Shown: positions 32,121-43,327, numbered from the stretch's first letter. The stretch is 44,582 nucleotides of DNA from Psilocybe azurescens (GCA_023853785.1 JAJIRX010000850.1:1-44582), one strand, 5' to 3'. Notes: generated by a model not told the origin, from the sequence alone. Program-made: numbers and translations.

Positions 32121-35100
32121 TGAAGGTGGGGTACTGAAAACGCGACAGCGGTAAACCTCAGAGCTTTATATTGAGAAGACTGATAGTGCATCACATCGCG
32201 CTCGACAGCTCAGCTTGCCATATAAATGAATTTGTTCGCAGGAAAGCATCATCTGAACAATCTCAATTGTTTGGCGGCCCCCGCATGTCCTTCAGGGTTG
32301 ACGGAGAGATTCCAACTAGTTCCATTTGAGACTTGTAGGAGACGAAGGTCGAAAATTTTCTGTGCGTTCATGCAAGGTTAACATCCAGTCCATACGAGTT
32401 TCTTTAAAAAATGGGAACGCTGTCCGCTCCGTGGATATTTTCCACAGTGTAGTACTAGTAAAAGTTCCAACAACACTTTATCGTCGCATGTGGCTGCCGA
32501 GCGAGTAATGCACAAAAGAGATACAATAGAATTGGTGATTACGGCTGGCCATCATGACAGGCAAGAGCCTTCAGTACTGAATTTGTTGGCTTTCATATCT
32601 GTGGAAAAGCACAGGTCCTATGATCGGTTCTTGAAATACTCATAGTGGATGTGTAACGGATCGGTCATCGCTACGCGTGCCGTTTCCTATTTGTCATACG
32701 ATTTCTCCGAATTTCTCATTTCCCGTGCCTAGCCTGGACTCTTTCAACTCTTTATCATATACTCTGTCTGCTGCGGTTATTTCTTACAACAACTGTTTCA
32801 CTCATTTTCCACAATCTTTACTTCATCCTTTATTTCCATTAGGACTCTTCGAGTATCTATATAAACCCTAGCTCTACTTGTACGAGTCCCCAGTGAATTC
32901 TTAAACGTTAAACCCGTCTTTCGAGTTCTCTGTGTGCCGATTTGCAACACTAGCCGCTTACTCAGCCACTGTGTCAGCCAATCGTTACAGGATGACTTCT
33001 TGTAGAAATAGCTGGTATACAGGTTTAGAATTCCACACGCTTTCAAATTCCCATCAGCCGAGATGCCGTATGGAGCTCAGATCTTGAGGACATCTCTAAG
33101 TTGGAAAGTCCGGCATCAAAATCCGGCGATCGCATCCGGCGGAATGGCAGCTATGTCATTGCCGGTGACGTCGTCGCCTCTACCTTCCTTGTCCATTAGG
33201 CGTTGCAGGTGTAATGGAACAGCTTCTCCAGGAGAATCGAGATAAGGCATCGAAGACATGCCTACCGTTGGCTAGACAGACCAGGTCTGTTTCAAGCCTC
33301 GGAGGTGTATTTATATCTCTGGGGTCCCGTGGTTCCAATTTATTATTTTATTTTATGCTCTGGTCACATTTCCATAATATTTGAGTATATTGACTCTTAA
33401 GCGCCCCCCAGACAGACGTGTTACCATCCATGTTGCTCATTGGCTCCCAATGCCATACATACGTACTCGAGTACACACTGACTCACAGTTAAGACCGAGA
33501 AAGCACTGATTTCAAGCCCATCATTAGCGCTTTTATGGGGCTTCAGAACAACAGTCTAATGACCTGAGGGATCTTCGAGGAATCTTCGAGATTAGCCAGT
33601 GCTGCAGGAGCACGCCTTGTTTCCACTGAATTTGTTATGCAAAGTGCCAATCAGTAAGAACTAAAGGACAAAAGTATTTTATCTTACATTAGTAGGCTGT
33701 AGCATTGCAAGTGATATAGACTAATGATTCCAAAGGCCAGCCTTCTCGACACTATTATCTCAACTATTATCCACGTTAAGAAAGGACTTGGAGAGGAGCA
33801 GCAATCGTATGCGATCACTGTCGTTCAACTGGCTCTGTGACGAATTATACAGAATAGTAGATTGTCAGTCAAGATTTTCAGTTTACTAATGAAAGAAATT
33901 TGAAGGAAAGAAATGAATCATGCTATAAGTTCGTGCCAAGTAGCATCGCCAATCCAGACATTCCTTTTGAAAGATGAGCCTAGGTCCTTCATATGACTAT
34001 GTTTGTAAATAACAAAAGATGGATAATATTACACTATGGTTTGACTACGGCAGGATATTATACAGAACATTATGATCCCACCTTATCGTCTCATGTTGCT
34101 ATTACAATGGAGCCATAATGTAGGGACTATGGTGTGATCTAGAAAGGTTCAGCTGGGAGCGCATAATTAGCCAGTGTCCGATTATCAGCACGGAAATACA
34201 AAAACATACCCACCGATGGCAGTAATGAAACATGGAAGTCACAATTAATGTTCATAGCATAAGTTATTACACTGTCCGATATATGAAGCAGTGGCAAGGA
34301 CCCCAGTCGCATGCCAAAATCAGACAGATAGAAGCTGATGTAGACCTGGTCCTTCTCGCCAACGGTACATGCCACCAGTTGTCGGCGTGAACTGCACGGT
34401 TAAAATACTACAACAGAACAGAACAATCACCTGAGTAGTGAATAATCGAAGCAAACAAGGGACTTACATAATACATGAAGATAAAACCGCCCAGGAATCT
34501 TAGGGCAGTTCCAGCCAGCGAGCTTAATGGGTACACAAAGCCCACAAGAGCCGCATTGATTGTCGTTGATGTATAAGGAAGGTAGGTAACGCTTTGTGGA
34601 CGATATGGCAGCGGCATGGTGATGGAAGGCCAGAACGTGTTAACGCCCGTAACCCCATTGGGTGATGGTGGAATTTGCTGCTGGACTGATCGCCGCTAGC
34701 CCAGCTGAGGACAAGTCGGATATCAGAAATCTGCCTCACCGCCTCATGATCAGACTCCGCCTCATTCTCCGCCTCATACTGGGGTTGAACAATCACCGAT
34801 GCGTGTGATGGCCAGTGACATGCTGTGTCACATTGTGACCAGACCAATATCTTGAGACATCAAGCTTGTACTTTATAAACAACTAATTCAAAACATTTTG
34901 TGGTATGTACTGGAAGATATTAAGTATTTTCATTGCATGAAGGCATTTTTATTGCAAAAATATGATTAAGAACTCAAAAAGCGAAATCAGACTGATTTCC
35001 TGCCAAATATAGCACTCTGGATTGCATGAAGAATATCTCAGCAAAAACAGCACTTATAAACATGGTTGGCAGACATATTTTGCTTATAATTTATATTTGA

Positions 35101-35475
35101 ACAAACTGATCAGAACAGTTTTTTTGTTTTTGACCTCAGTGGGGAGTTAGACCCTATATTTAGGCACTTTTACCTACTTAGACTTGCTAAATTAAAAATC
35201 TGTTCAGATCACATTTTAGCAATTAAATTTTAAATAAATTTTACTCTGCAAATCTAGTCGAGAATTGCATTTTTCATGATGCTATAGTCATTATATCGCT
35301 TTCAGAGCAAAATAGGTGTAGCACAGCCACTGATCCTGTTCCAAAACAGGCCGAGCAGGCTTTATAGCAGCCTTGCATGTGAAGGATAGCCCCGAAATAA
35401 CCTTTAAATACCTAAAGACTGCAGAGAAATGGTTTTTGCACTCAAATCACCACCATACCTGTTTGATTGCCTCTA
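32121..35475. other. Long stretch without a supported gene
   Basis: About 3.3 kb. The P450 promoter should be in 32121-32600. Minus-strand open pieces at 34375-34139 and 34617-34408 are hydrophobic (for example LAGTALRFLGGFIFMYYVSP) and might be exons of a membrane protein, but I cannot join or identify them. From about 34860 to 35475 the DNA is AT-rich with no coding signal and may be an old repeat into which the copia-type element inserted. Confidence 0.45.
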
Positions 35476-35480
35476 TTTCT

Positions 35481-35705
35481 TGTTGAAAAGACCAAATCAA
35501 TCAGATAAAAACTGTGTCATTGGGAGGTAAACGTAGTGTACAATAATGTAAATACTGTACTTATATACTGTAAATACAATTTATACTAACTAAATTTACT
35601 CTATAACAGAGAATTCAGTTTATATATAAAATCTACATACTTGTGGCTGCGTATTCAGCGCATGGGATCATGGGAATTGTGCCGTTTGATTCCCATATTC
35701 CAACA
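35481..35705 (-). repeat. 3' LTR of the copia-type element
   Basis: 225 bp, TGTTG...CAACA ends. In sense the 3' LTR starts TGTTGGAATATGGG after a purine-rich GTGAGGGTG (35706-35714), a plausible polypurine tract. Confidence 0.88.
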
Positions 35706-35775
35706 CACCCTCACAAATGGCAAAATGACCAGAAAATAAGACAAAAATAAAAGAAATAAATCGCACCCTCGGAAA

Positions 35776-35958
35776 CTAAAAAGCTTCATCATCATCAGAG
35801 TCATCTTCCAAAGCAAGAACAGCATGCCCTATAGATCCAGATTTGATGGGATGGGGGCTGGAAGAATTGGTGCAGTTGGACTGATAATGACCTTTCTTAC
35901 CGCATGAAAAACAAGTGATGTGGGCAATACCATGAGAGGGGGCACCAGTAACAGCCAT
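35776..35958 (-). pseudogene. C-terminal part of copia-type gag with zinc knuckle
   Basis: Continuation of the gag that is cut by element 2. Reads HITCFSCGKKGHYQSNC, a perfect CX2CX4HX4C nucleic-acid-binding knuckle, followed by a short linker and the acidic C-terminus LALEDDSDDDEAF and a stop. The apparent start Met lies at the insertion point of element 2 and is not a true start. Upstream residues are found on the other side of the insertion at 42715 and above. Confidence 0.8.
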
Positions 35959-35960
35959 AG

Positions 35961-36383
35961 TGTTACGACTTCAAGCTTATATTCACGTGCGTGGATAAAG
36001 CCAACAGTCAAGTAGTCAAGAACAGCGAGTTCAAGCGGTATCGAGTAAGAGGAGATTAGATTCTCAAGAACTAGCTAAAGAATACAGTGGATCCTTCCTG
36101 GTATAAATACTATGAACCATACAGCAAGTTGAAACGAGTTTGAATGTTCATCAGCAGATGTATATAAGAATAGAGGAAACAGATCAAACATTCATCGAAA
36201 GATGTATCATAAAAGATGGAAGTGAGAGTCCATTAAAGATATGATAGAGTTTCATAGATATGATGGATGGCAAAATTCATCAGAACATACGATGATGTAT
36301 CATTGATGTGAAAGATGACAAAGAAAAGGAAGGAGAAAAGAAAAGAAAAGAGAAAAGAAAAAGAAAATAAAGTGTTCGTAACA
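35961..36383 (-). repeat. 3' LTR of element 2
   Basis: 423 bp, TGTTACGA...TCGTAACA, with a single copy of the 53-bp unit that is tandem in element 1. Compared with its partner it carries A or T at most of the differing positions. Confidence 0.93.
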
Positions 36384-36395
36384 TTACCCCCTTCT
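36384..36395 (-). other. Polypurine tract of element 2
   Basis: The sense strand reads AGAAGGGGGTAA directly before the 3' LTR, a classic plus-strand primer tract. Confidence 0.7.
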
Positions 36396-37106
36396 AAGGT
36401 TCGACTGTCCCAGTTGAATGGTCTTCAGTATCCATAGGGTTCTCCGGTGTTGTTTGTGATGCCAACATCATCCATGGGGTCATCATAATCAAAGTAATCG
36501 CTTCTGTGAGGAGAGTCGTTACGCTTGAAAGGACAGTATCTTGGCGTATGTCCTGGTCCTCAACGGTGGCAGTGGTTGCAGGTGAACTTGGGGCAGTGTT
36601 GTCTTATATGTCCCAACTTTCCACATGTGAAGCATGTAACGTCCGGTCAACGTTGATTCCCAACACTTGTCCATCAGGTTCGAGTCGGGCGACGAGAAGG
36701 CGTGCCGGTCTGATTGTTGATGTTGAAAGGCTGTGGTTGATCAGTGTCAGCGAAGTCGTTCCATAGGGGTGTCATGCAATGTTTGATGAGCACGTGTTCA
36801 ATGGCTCGTTCAAAACCTTTGAGTTGAAGACGCTTTGAGGGAGTCGGTGGCGGCTTTGTGGTGGACTCGGACTCGCTGCACGCTTGACTGCAATGTCCGC
36901 CTCAATGATTCATATTTTGCCAGATAAATAGTTGAAGAATTCGAGTTCTCATTCGATAAAGGGGGGGCAAAGGGCTTCGACGTTGTATCAGTTTTTGGCA
37001 TTTTTCAAGATTTCAAGTAGTTCGTAGACGGAGAGAGTATTAAAAGTTGAGACGATATAGTAGTAGGTTGGGGGAACGGAGGAGGCACGAGCAGTGGAAT
37101 GAGACA
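36396..37106 (-). pseudogene. Extra 3' reading frame with two zinc-knuckle-like motifs (element 2)
   Basis: Lies between the chromodomain region and the 3' LTR, in sense orientation. A possible start is ATG 37106 (MSHSTARASSVPPTYYYIVS), but the frame is interrupted several times. Near 36634-36593 it encodes CFTCGKLGHIRQHC, a perfect CX2CX4HX4C knuckle. At 36580-36533 there is a second Cys/His cluster, CNHCHR-stop-GPGHTPRYC, with six rather than four residues before His and an in-frame TGA. The end reads DDPMDDVGITNNTGEPYGY. Element 1 shares the last part of this tail. The source may be a duplicated nucleocapsid or a captured gene; role unknown. Confidence 0.6.
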
Positions 37107-37299
37107 TTGTTGGATATTGATGTTTGTTGCCTAGAAGTGTAGCGACTTGACCTTTCTTATAGCCTTTGTTGCCAGTCCGGGTCTAAGTTTTTCCTTGAGC
37201 TGGGAAATCCGCAGTTGATACTCTAGATTTTGGTCATGTGCCATTGCTGCGCATCTTGCCTTGAGTTCATTGTGTGCTTGTTTCTGCATCTCGAGACAT

Positions 37300-38593
37300 T
37301 ATGAACGCTATCTTGAGTTCTTCAAGCATTTGTTGTCGATCTTTTGGGATTTTGGTATTTTTGTCGTGAGGAAAATGGGTTCGTGAGTATTTTGGGAAAG
37401 AGAGTGGACTTGATGTGTTTGATTGAGGGAAAGGAGAGCATGTTGATTGATTATCGAGTGAGGGAAGATGGTGGTCTTTTTACAGCTTGTGACGTGTTTG
37501 GTAAGCCTGTAAGATTTCATTACCGGTTTCTTCAAAGACCGGCCGGTTCCCACGTTGCTTTGGTGATCGGATAGTCCTTCCATTTGACGTAGTACTGGTA
37601 TCCTCTTCCTCTTTTTCGATGTTTGAGAATTGTTTCTATTTCCCAATGTTCTTCTTCGTTTAATATCTCTGGTGGCGGTCAAATGAAATTAGGTCCATGT
37701 GTTTCAGTTTCGTGATATGGATTAAGAAGTGTCATGGAATACATTGTGAATGAGCCATCCTTTGGGGAGTTCCAGCCGATAAGTTAGGGGTCCTAAGACT
37801 TCTTTAATTTTGAAGGGTCCTTCTCGTTTTGGTGCCATTTTCTTGTGATAATTCGTTTGTAAATTTGTCGCTTCTAGCCAAACCTTTGTCCTTGGGTGAA
37901 CGGTGTGAATTTTGAGTTCTTCCTTTCAGCCATCCTTGTCCGGGCTAGTTCATGGGCTGCTAGGGCTTCTTCTCGATCCTTTTGAAGATACTTCAGTCTT
38001 TCTTCTACTGAAGGGAATTTGGTGTGTTCAAATGCAGTAGGGATTGCAATGGGGAATATCCAAGAATCAGTTCGAATGGTGTTCTCTGTCTGCCTGCATG
38101 TCTTTGATTGTTGTGAGTGAATTCAAGGGTACCAAGTTGTTCGTGCCAGTCTTCTGGATGAGATGAGCAGTATATGGATAGATAGGCTTCAATTTCTTGG
38201 TTGTATCATTCCGTTGTTCCATCTGTTTGAGGGTGGTAAGCAGTTGAAAATTTTGATTTTACTCCGAGGAGTTTCATTAACTCCTTGAATGATTCAGTGG
38301 CAAATCTGGGGTCTCGATCTGACGAGGCTGTCTGGTAGTCCAAACCTTTTGTAGAGATTGTCCATTAAGAGTTTGCCAGTCTTTTCGGCGTCCAGTCCTT
38401 TCATTCGGCAAGGAATAAGGATAAGTCCTTTCGTGTTCCCATGATCGGTGATGCTTAGAATCATGTCAAATTCAACTTCTCCTTGTTTGTCCAGGATCGG
38501 TGGAAGGTCTGTAAGGAAATCCATAGCACTGTCTGCAAAGGGTCGGGCTGACTTTGGTCCAGGTATCGGTATGAATGATGGGTTAGAGGGATG
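37300..38593 (-). pseudogene. Integrase core end and chromodomain, interrupted (element 2)
   Basis: Continues integrase after the long pol segment. The stretch 38524-38294 has MDFLTDLPP with the first catalytic Asp and [17 protein letters not shown]. The remainder to about 37700 is split over frames. The chromodomain lies at 37678-37532 (HWEIETILKHRKRGRGYQYY, then VKWKDYPITKATWEP), followed by a TGA. Unlike element 1 it lacks the extra basic insert. It would read histone methylation to guide integration. Confidence 0.78.
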
Positions 38594-40792
38594 TCAATTT
38601 ATTTTGAATTGTTGGCAGGTGGCACATCCTTTTACATATTGTTTGACGAATGATCGTAATCCTGGCCACCAGTAGTGTTGTTTTACTGAATTGAATGTTT
38701 CTAATTCTCCAGGGTGTCCAGCTGAAATAGGGTTGTGATATGATTTGACTATGTCCTTCCGCAGGGTTTGATCTTTTGGAATGTAGGCTTGTCCATGGTA
38801 GTATAAGATGGTTTTGCCGTTCACAATCTCTGTTTTCCATTCTTTGAGGTCATGTCGTCCATTTGGCGGTCCTCCCTCTAATAGGGTTTTCATTGCTTCT
38901 GCTGCGTTGTGGTCCAGTTCGTTCGCATTGGCAATCCTTTCCTGTAACTCAGTGTCGATTAAGTCAATGAAAAGCTTTTCTGGGAGTAGGGTGATGTTTT
39001 CATTGTCATGGTCTTCTTCCAGGGTAAAATCAGGGTGTCTTGAAAGGGTATCGGATTGAATCATTTTGTTTCCAGGTAGATGTACCAATTTCAGGTTGAA
39101 TTCTGAGACGTACAGAGACCAGCGCGCCTGTCGTCGGTTCAGATTTTGGGCCGATCTGAAATATGTTAAATTCTTGTGATCTGAATATACCATAGTCGTG
39201 TGTTCTGATCCTTGGATGTAGTGTCTCCATTCCTGTAGTGCTCGGATTATTCCCAATAATTCTCTGTCATAGATTTCGTAATTTCTTTCGGTTGGGGAAA
39301 ATGTTCTTGATATAAATGCGCATGGGTGTCTTTCGCCATTTCCATCTAGTTGGGTGAGGACTGCTCCAGAGGCGTATTTTGAAGCGTCAGATTCAATTTG
39401 AAATGGTTTAGCAGGGTCAGGCATCAAGAGTACTGGTTCTTCTGTGAATCGTTTCTTTAGTTCATCAAAGGCAGCTTGAGTTATGTCGTTCCATAAAAAT
39501 CCTTTGTCTTTCTTCAGGAGTTCATTCAAAGGTTGAGCTACTTCAGAGAACTTCCGGATGAATTTTCGGTAAAAGTTTCCAAAGCCTAGAAATGATCGGA
39601 CTTGTTTGAGAGTAGTAGGCGCTGGCCAGTCCTGAATTCCCTTGAGTTTTGTTGGGTCCATGGAGATCTTTTCCTGCTTGACAATCATTCCGAGATATTC
39701 CACTTTCTCCTGAGCAAATGAGCATTTTTCCGGCTTGAGATAGAGATCGTTTTCTCGGAGTCGTTGGAGAACCATTTTAGTGTACTTTTCCAGTTCCTCT
39801 CGATCTTTTGCAAAGATTAAGATGTCGTCCATATAGATGATTACAAAGCATTGTGATATCATATCTTTGAAGATCGAGTCCATCATGGATTGGAAGGTTG
39901 CCGGGGAGTTGCACATGCCAAAGAACATTACAGTTGGTTCAAAAAGTCCTCGGTTGGTTTTGAATGCTGCCTTCCATTGGTCGCCATCTTTTATCCTGAT
40001 GTTATTGTAGCCCCATCGGATATCCAGCTTTGTGAAGAATTTTGCGCCTATTAACTTGTCCATGAGCTCCGTTATTCGTGGTAAGGGGTAGGCATTTTTG
40101 ATGGTCCAATCGTTCAGATATCTGTAGTCTTGACAAGGTCTGAGCTTTCCATCCTTTTTGGATACGAAGAAGAATGGAGATGCCATAGGTGATTCGGAGG
40201 GCCGAATGTATCCTTTATCCAATTGTTCCTTTGTCCAGTTGTCCAGTTCCATTTGTTCTGCCAGTGTAATGTTATATGCCTTGAATTTCTTTGGTATGAA
40301 TCCTTCTTTTAACTCGATTTTGTGGTCCCATGGTCTTGGTTCCGGGAATCGGTCTGCTGCTTGTTTGTCGAAGAGATCCATATATGACTGATATTCTGGG
40401 GGAATAATTTCTTGGAGAGGTTTTGTGGGTTTCTCCGGTTCGTATTGTTGAGCTAATGTTTGCGAGGTAGTGATCTTGGTGTTAAGCCATGTTTCTTTTA
40501 TTTCATCTTCGTTTGCGTCTCCGATGTATTGGATGATCAGTGATTCGAATTCTTCCAATGGGTGGGTGGTCTCGATTATTGATGTTTGTTCGTCCGTTTC
40601 TTCTTCAATGGTAGTCTGATTTATTGTGGGTCCTTGACGTGGTTTCCAAGTTATCTGTCCGTTCTGCCAGTTGATTCCTGGATTCTTTTCCTGTAACCAC
40701 GGGAAACCCAGAATGATCTTCTGTTTCCCTAGTCCAGAGACCAATAACTTTTCCCGATGGTTTCGATTTCCAACTTTTAAGTCCAGGTCCAC
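38594..40792 (-). CDS. Pol segment: protease end, RT, RNase H, integrase zinc domain (element 2)
   Basis: 732 codons open without interruption, the best-preserved pol in the window. Domains: the end of protease (LGFPWLQEKNPGINW, residues to about 55); RT with [35 protein letters not shown] and the catalytic FVIIYMDDILIF near residue 320; RNase H with [31 protein letters not shown] and [10 protein letters not shown]; and the HHCC integrase zinc finger at the C-terminal end (SAGHPGELETF, YVKGCATCQQ). The first Met is internal to the polyprotein. It is a fragment by position, since a stop lies upstream in protease and a frame break downstream. Confidence 0.92.
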   Translation of the reverse strand: MDLDLKVGNRNHREKLLVSGLGKQKIILGFPWLQEKNPGINWQNGQITWKPRQGPTINQTTIEEETDEQTSIIETTHPLEEFESLIIQYIGDANEDEIKETWLNTKITTSQTLAQQYEPEKPTKPLQEIIPPEYQSYMDLFDKQAADRFPEPRPWDHKIELKEGFIPKKFKAYNITLAEQMELDNWTKEQLDKGYIRPSESPMASPFFFVSKKDGKLRPCQDYRYLNDWTIKNAYPLPRITELMDKLIGAKFFTKLDIRWGYNNIRIKDGDQWKAAFKTNRGLFEPTVMFFGMCNSPATFQSMMDSIFKDMISQCFVIIYMDDILIFAKDREELEKYTKMVLQRLRENDLYLKPEKCSFAQEKVEYLGMIVKQEKISMDPTKLKGIQDWPAPTTLKQVRSFLGFGNFYRKFIRKFSEVAQPLNELLKKDKGFLWNDITQAAFDELKKRFTEEPVLLMPDPAKPFQIESDASKYASGAVLTQLDGNGERHPCAFISRTFSPTERNYEIYDRELLGIIRALQEWRHYIQGSEHTTMVYSDHKNLTYFRSAQNLNRRQARWSLYVSEFNLKLVHLPGNKMIQSDTLSRHPDFTLEEDHDNENITLLPEKLFIDLIDTELQERIANANELDHNAAEAMKTLLEGGPPNGRHDLKEWKTEIVNGKTILYYHGQAYIPKDQTLRKDIVKSYHNPISAGHPGELETFNSVKQHYWWPGLRSFVKQYVKGCATCQQFKIN

Positions 40793-41099
40793 GAACGATG
40801 AGATGGTTCCCTTCTTGTTTGGAGTCCCATCTACATTGTAAACTCAGATTGGTTTTTCCAAGGGTTGGGTCTTGAGTCCAAGTTTTTGTGCGTAATTCTG
40901 GTCAATGAATTTTCCTCCTGCTCCTGAGTCTAAGAGAGCAGCGGTTTCGACAATTTGTGAGCCATTCTGTTTCTTTGCGGGGAATGAAACTGGTAGAAGC
41001 ATAGTTTTATTCTCGATTGTTGCCGTAAGTACAGATTGTATCTTCAGATAAGGAGAGACAGACGTCGCTCTGTTTCTCCACTTTAAAAATCCTTTTCTT
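40793..41099 (-). pseudogene. Protease active-site part (element 2)
   Basis: The sense strand encodes LLDSGAGGKFID (about 40905-40940), the retropepsin DSG motif, then NYAQKLGLKTQPLEKPI. A TGA at about 40845 follows where element 1 has an ordinary codon before VYNVDGT. This in-frame stop would separate gag and the protease start from the long pol segment. Confidence 0.7.
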
Positions 41100-42087
41100 C
41101 TTTTTCTTCAAATCCCATTTTGACCATGAGGTCTGCGAGTTCATCCTTTTCATCTTTGTTCAAGTTCCTGATGTGGGTATGGAGTTCCTTTGGGGTCCAC
41201 TTCTTGCTGGGTTGTTCTTGGGTTCTGTTCTGGTTTGTTGGTCCTTTCTGTGGGCAATCTCTGGATAGATGTCCTTGTTGTTTGCACCTGAAACAGGGCG
41301 CCTTTCCTGATTAATTCGGCTTGTTCTTTGGCTGTCATGGCGCTTACGTCCATCCTGTTTGGGTTGTAGTTCCTGTTGTTTCTTGGGAAGTTGTTCCATC
41401 GTGGCGCCCTCCTACGTTCTTCTGGTTCTTCTCTAAAGACCTTGGCCAGTCTATAGTTGGTGTCAAATGTTGTTGCTTTTTGTACCAGCCTTGGATCGTC
41501 CTTGGAAGGTCTTCAGAGTACAGGATCCTATCAGCGAGTTGAGGCGTGATGCATTTTTGGAATAGTCCTATGAGGTGGGCATGGTCCGATTCTGTTTCTG
41601 TTCCTAGATTGGCTTGTCCTACCAACAATTTGAACTTGTTGATGATGTCTTCCACCCTTTCGTTGGGTTTCTGCCTAAGTCGTTTTATGTCGTTCATGGC
41701 TGATCTGGTTTCGTCCACCGGGGTGAATGTGTCATGGAATTTTTCGAAGAATGTGCTGAGGGTGTCCCATTCGATGGTTTGATTGGGACTGATTCCTCTC
41801 GTCCTTGAGGTTAAGTACTGTTCTTTCCATAGTTTTGCTCCTCCTTCCATGCAGAATGATAAGATGAAGGCGATTTTCTTCTTGTCGGTGTTATAGATGT
41901 CTTCGTTTATGTCCATGTAAAGATAGCAGTCTTGTATAAAAGACTTGGACTTTGTTTGGTCTCCATCGAATACAACGGGTTTGTTGATCGAGATTTCTTT
42001 CTTTCCGTTTGTTTCAACCATGTCTGTGTCTTGTTGTTCTTCTTGGTCTATCACCAGGGTTGATAATAAGCCGTATAGCGAGTTCAA
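41100..42087 (-). pseudogene. Gag with CCHC knuckle (element 2)
   Basis: The frame from 42087 (MNSLYGLLSTLV) contains the retrotransposon gag capsid domain (CMEGGAKLWKEQYL, FFEKFHDTFTP, INKFKLLVGQANLG) and stays open to 41344. A frame change near 41390-41420 and another near 41300 lead to APCFRCKQQGHLSRDCP (about 41300-41250), an intact zinc knuckle, and then WTPKELHTHIRNLN. The upstream acidic N-terminus between 42087 and 42270 may include the true start in another frame. Homologous to gag of element 1. Confidence 0.83.
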
Positions 42088-42273
42088 TAGGTCTTCGTTG
42101 CCTAGGTTGATATCTTCAGAGCTTTGTCTGGACGGGTTTGGTGTCTGCCAATTTTGTGTTGGGGTTCCTTCTTCTGAGCTGTCAGTAGCGGGAATTCCGC
42201 TTTTCAGTGGTGCCGTGTTTCGTTTCAGGTTTCAGAGGTCTCGTCTGCTGGGAGCGGGCGAGATTCGTAGATG

Positions 42274-42284
42274 AGCTAGTTCTT
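42274..42284 (-). other. Primer-binding site for self-priming (element 2)
   Basis: Sense AAGAACTAGCT, one base inside the 5' LTR, exactly complementary to AGCTAGTTCTT at 42402-42392. Position and length match element 1 although the sequence further inside is different, arguing for selection on this 11-mer. Confidence 0.75.
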
Positions 42285-42285
42285 T

Positions 42286-42709
42286 TGTTACAACTTCAAG
42301 CTTATATTCACGTGCGTGGATAAAGCCGACAGTCAAGTAGTCAAGAACAGCGAGTTCCAAGCGGTGTCGAGTAAGAGGAGATTAGATTCTCAAGAACTAG
42401 CTAAAGAATACAGTGGATCCTTCCTGGTATAAATACTATGAACCGTACAGCAAGTTGAAACGAGTTTGAATGTTCATCAGCAGATGTATATAAGAATAGA
42501 GGAAACAGATCAAACATTCATCGAAAGATGTATCATAAAAGATGGAAGTGAGAGTCCATCAAAGATATGATGGAGTTTCATAGATATGATGGATGGCAAA
42601 GTTCATCAGAACATACGATGATGTATCATTGATGTGAAAGATGACAAAGAAAAGGAAGGAGAAAAGAAAAGAAAAGAGAAAAGAAAAAGAAAATAAAGTG
42701 TTCGTAACA
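42286..42709 (-). repeat. 5' LTR of element 2
   Basis: 424 bp. The sense TATA-like box TATTTATA is at 42435-42428, 26 nt above the predicted R start at 42402, as in element 1. The first bases at the U5 end read TGTTACAA rather than TGTTACGA, so the inverted end is one base short of perfect here. Confidence 0.93.
42392..42435 (-). promoter_or_regulatory. LTR core promoter of element 2
   Basis: TATTTATA (42435-42428 on the sense strand) and the predicted start AGCTAGTTCTT at 42402. Same geometry as in element 1; inferred, not measured. Confidence 0.6.
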
Positions 42710-42714
42710 CATAG

Positions 42715-43327
42715 CTTCATTCTGGGGGTCCTCAGAAGCTTGTGCTTGGTGTGGGGATATTGGTGTTGGCGCTGGTATTCATTCATGAGGTGGGTGATAA
42801 CATAGGTGAGCATATATTCACTGTCTGGGGTGGCATCAAGCGAAATAAGAAAAGAGTTGTATGAATGGGGAAGTCCTGAAGTAATGGCAAGAATAATGTC
42901 GTCCTCAGTGACTTTCACATCTGCTTCCTCAAGAAGAAATGTAATATGGCCGGACATGGGCAACTTAGGCAGACATGACTTCACCACGATCAAGGCGGAG
43001 ACGGTGAAAACAGCGACGGAGAGAAATAATGGTGGAGCGACCACGTGATGCATGAATATCTGAGAGTGTTTTCCAGATGACATAGGGGTCCGGGTTACAG
43101 CAGTGAGCAAGCTGGGAAGGGGTTACACAAAGAATGAGCTCTGCACGAGTCTCAGATTGCTTGCGCATAAAATCCTTGACTTTCTTGGTCTGTTCAGTCC
43201 CCCAGGGTGTTCTGCAGTGCCATCCACATAATCCAATAAGCCCTTGCGAGTGAGTAAGGCTTCCGTAAATCTTCCACTCAAAATAATTCCCATCAGTGAG
43301 TTTATTGAAGGTGGTTTCAGACGGCAT
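42715..43327 (-). pseudogene. N-terminal and middle part of copia-type gag
   Basis: Starts at 43327 with MPSETTFNKLTDGNYFEWKI, the YxxWK-type head of Ty1/copia gag, and runs through CNPDPYVIWKTLSDIHASRG. The frame breaks near 43000-43060 and resumes as LPMSGHITFLLEEADVKVTE, AITSGLPHSYNSFLISLDAT and VITHLMNEYQRQ. Another one-base change near 42770 would bring it into the frame that runs across the insertion point into the zinc knuckle at 35958. Gag alone makes up the coding content of the host element. Confidence 0.8.

Larger units (their letters stand above)
35961..42709 (-). mobile_element. Full-length Ty3/gypsy chromovirus, element 2 (nested)
   Basis: A 6.75-kb minus-strand chromovirus related to element 1, inserted into the gag of the copia-type element. 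LTRs 35961-36383 and 42286-42709 are about 98% identical by eye. The target duplication CATAG is exact (35956-35960 and 42710-42714). In sense order it has gag (42087-41100), protease, an open RT/RNase H/integrase segment of 732 codons, a chromodomain and an additional zinc-knuckle region before the 3' LTR. Gag, protease and the integrase C-terminal part contain frame breaks or stops. Confidence 0.95.

Noticed and set aside
34139..34617. Two hydrophobic minus-strand frames that might be transporter exons
   Set aside because: I could not join them through splice sites or match a family signature, so no gene is called.
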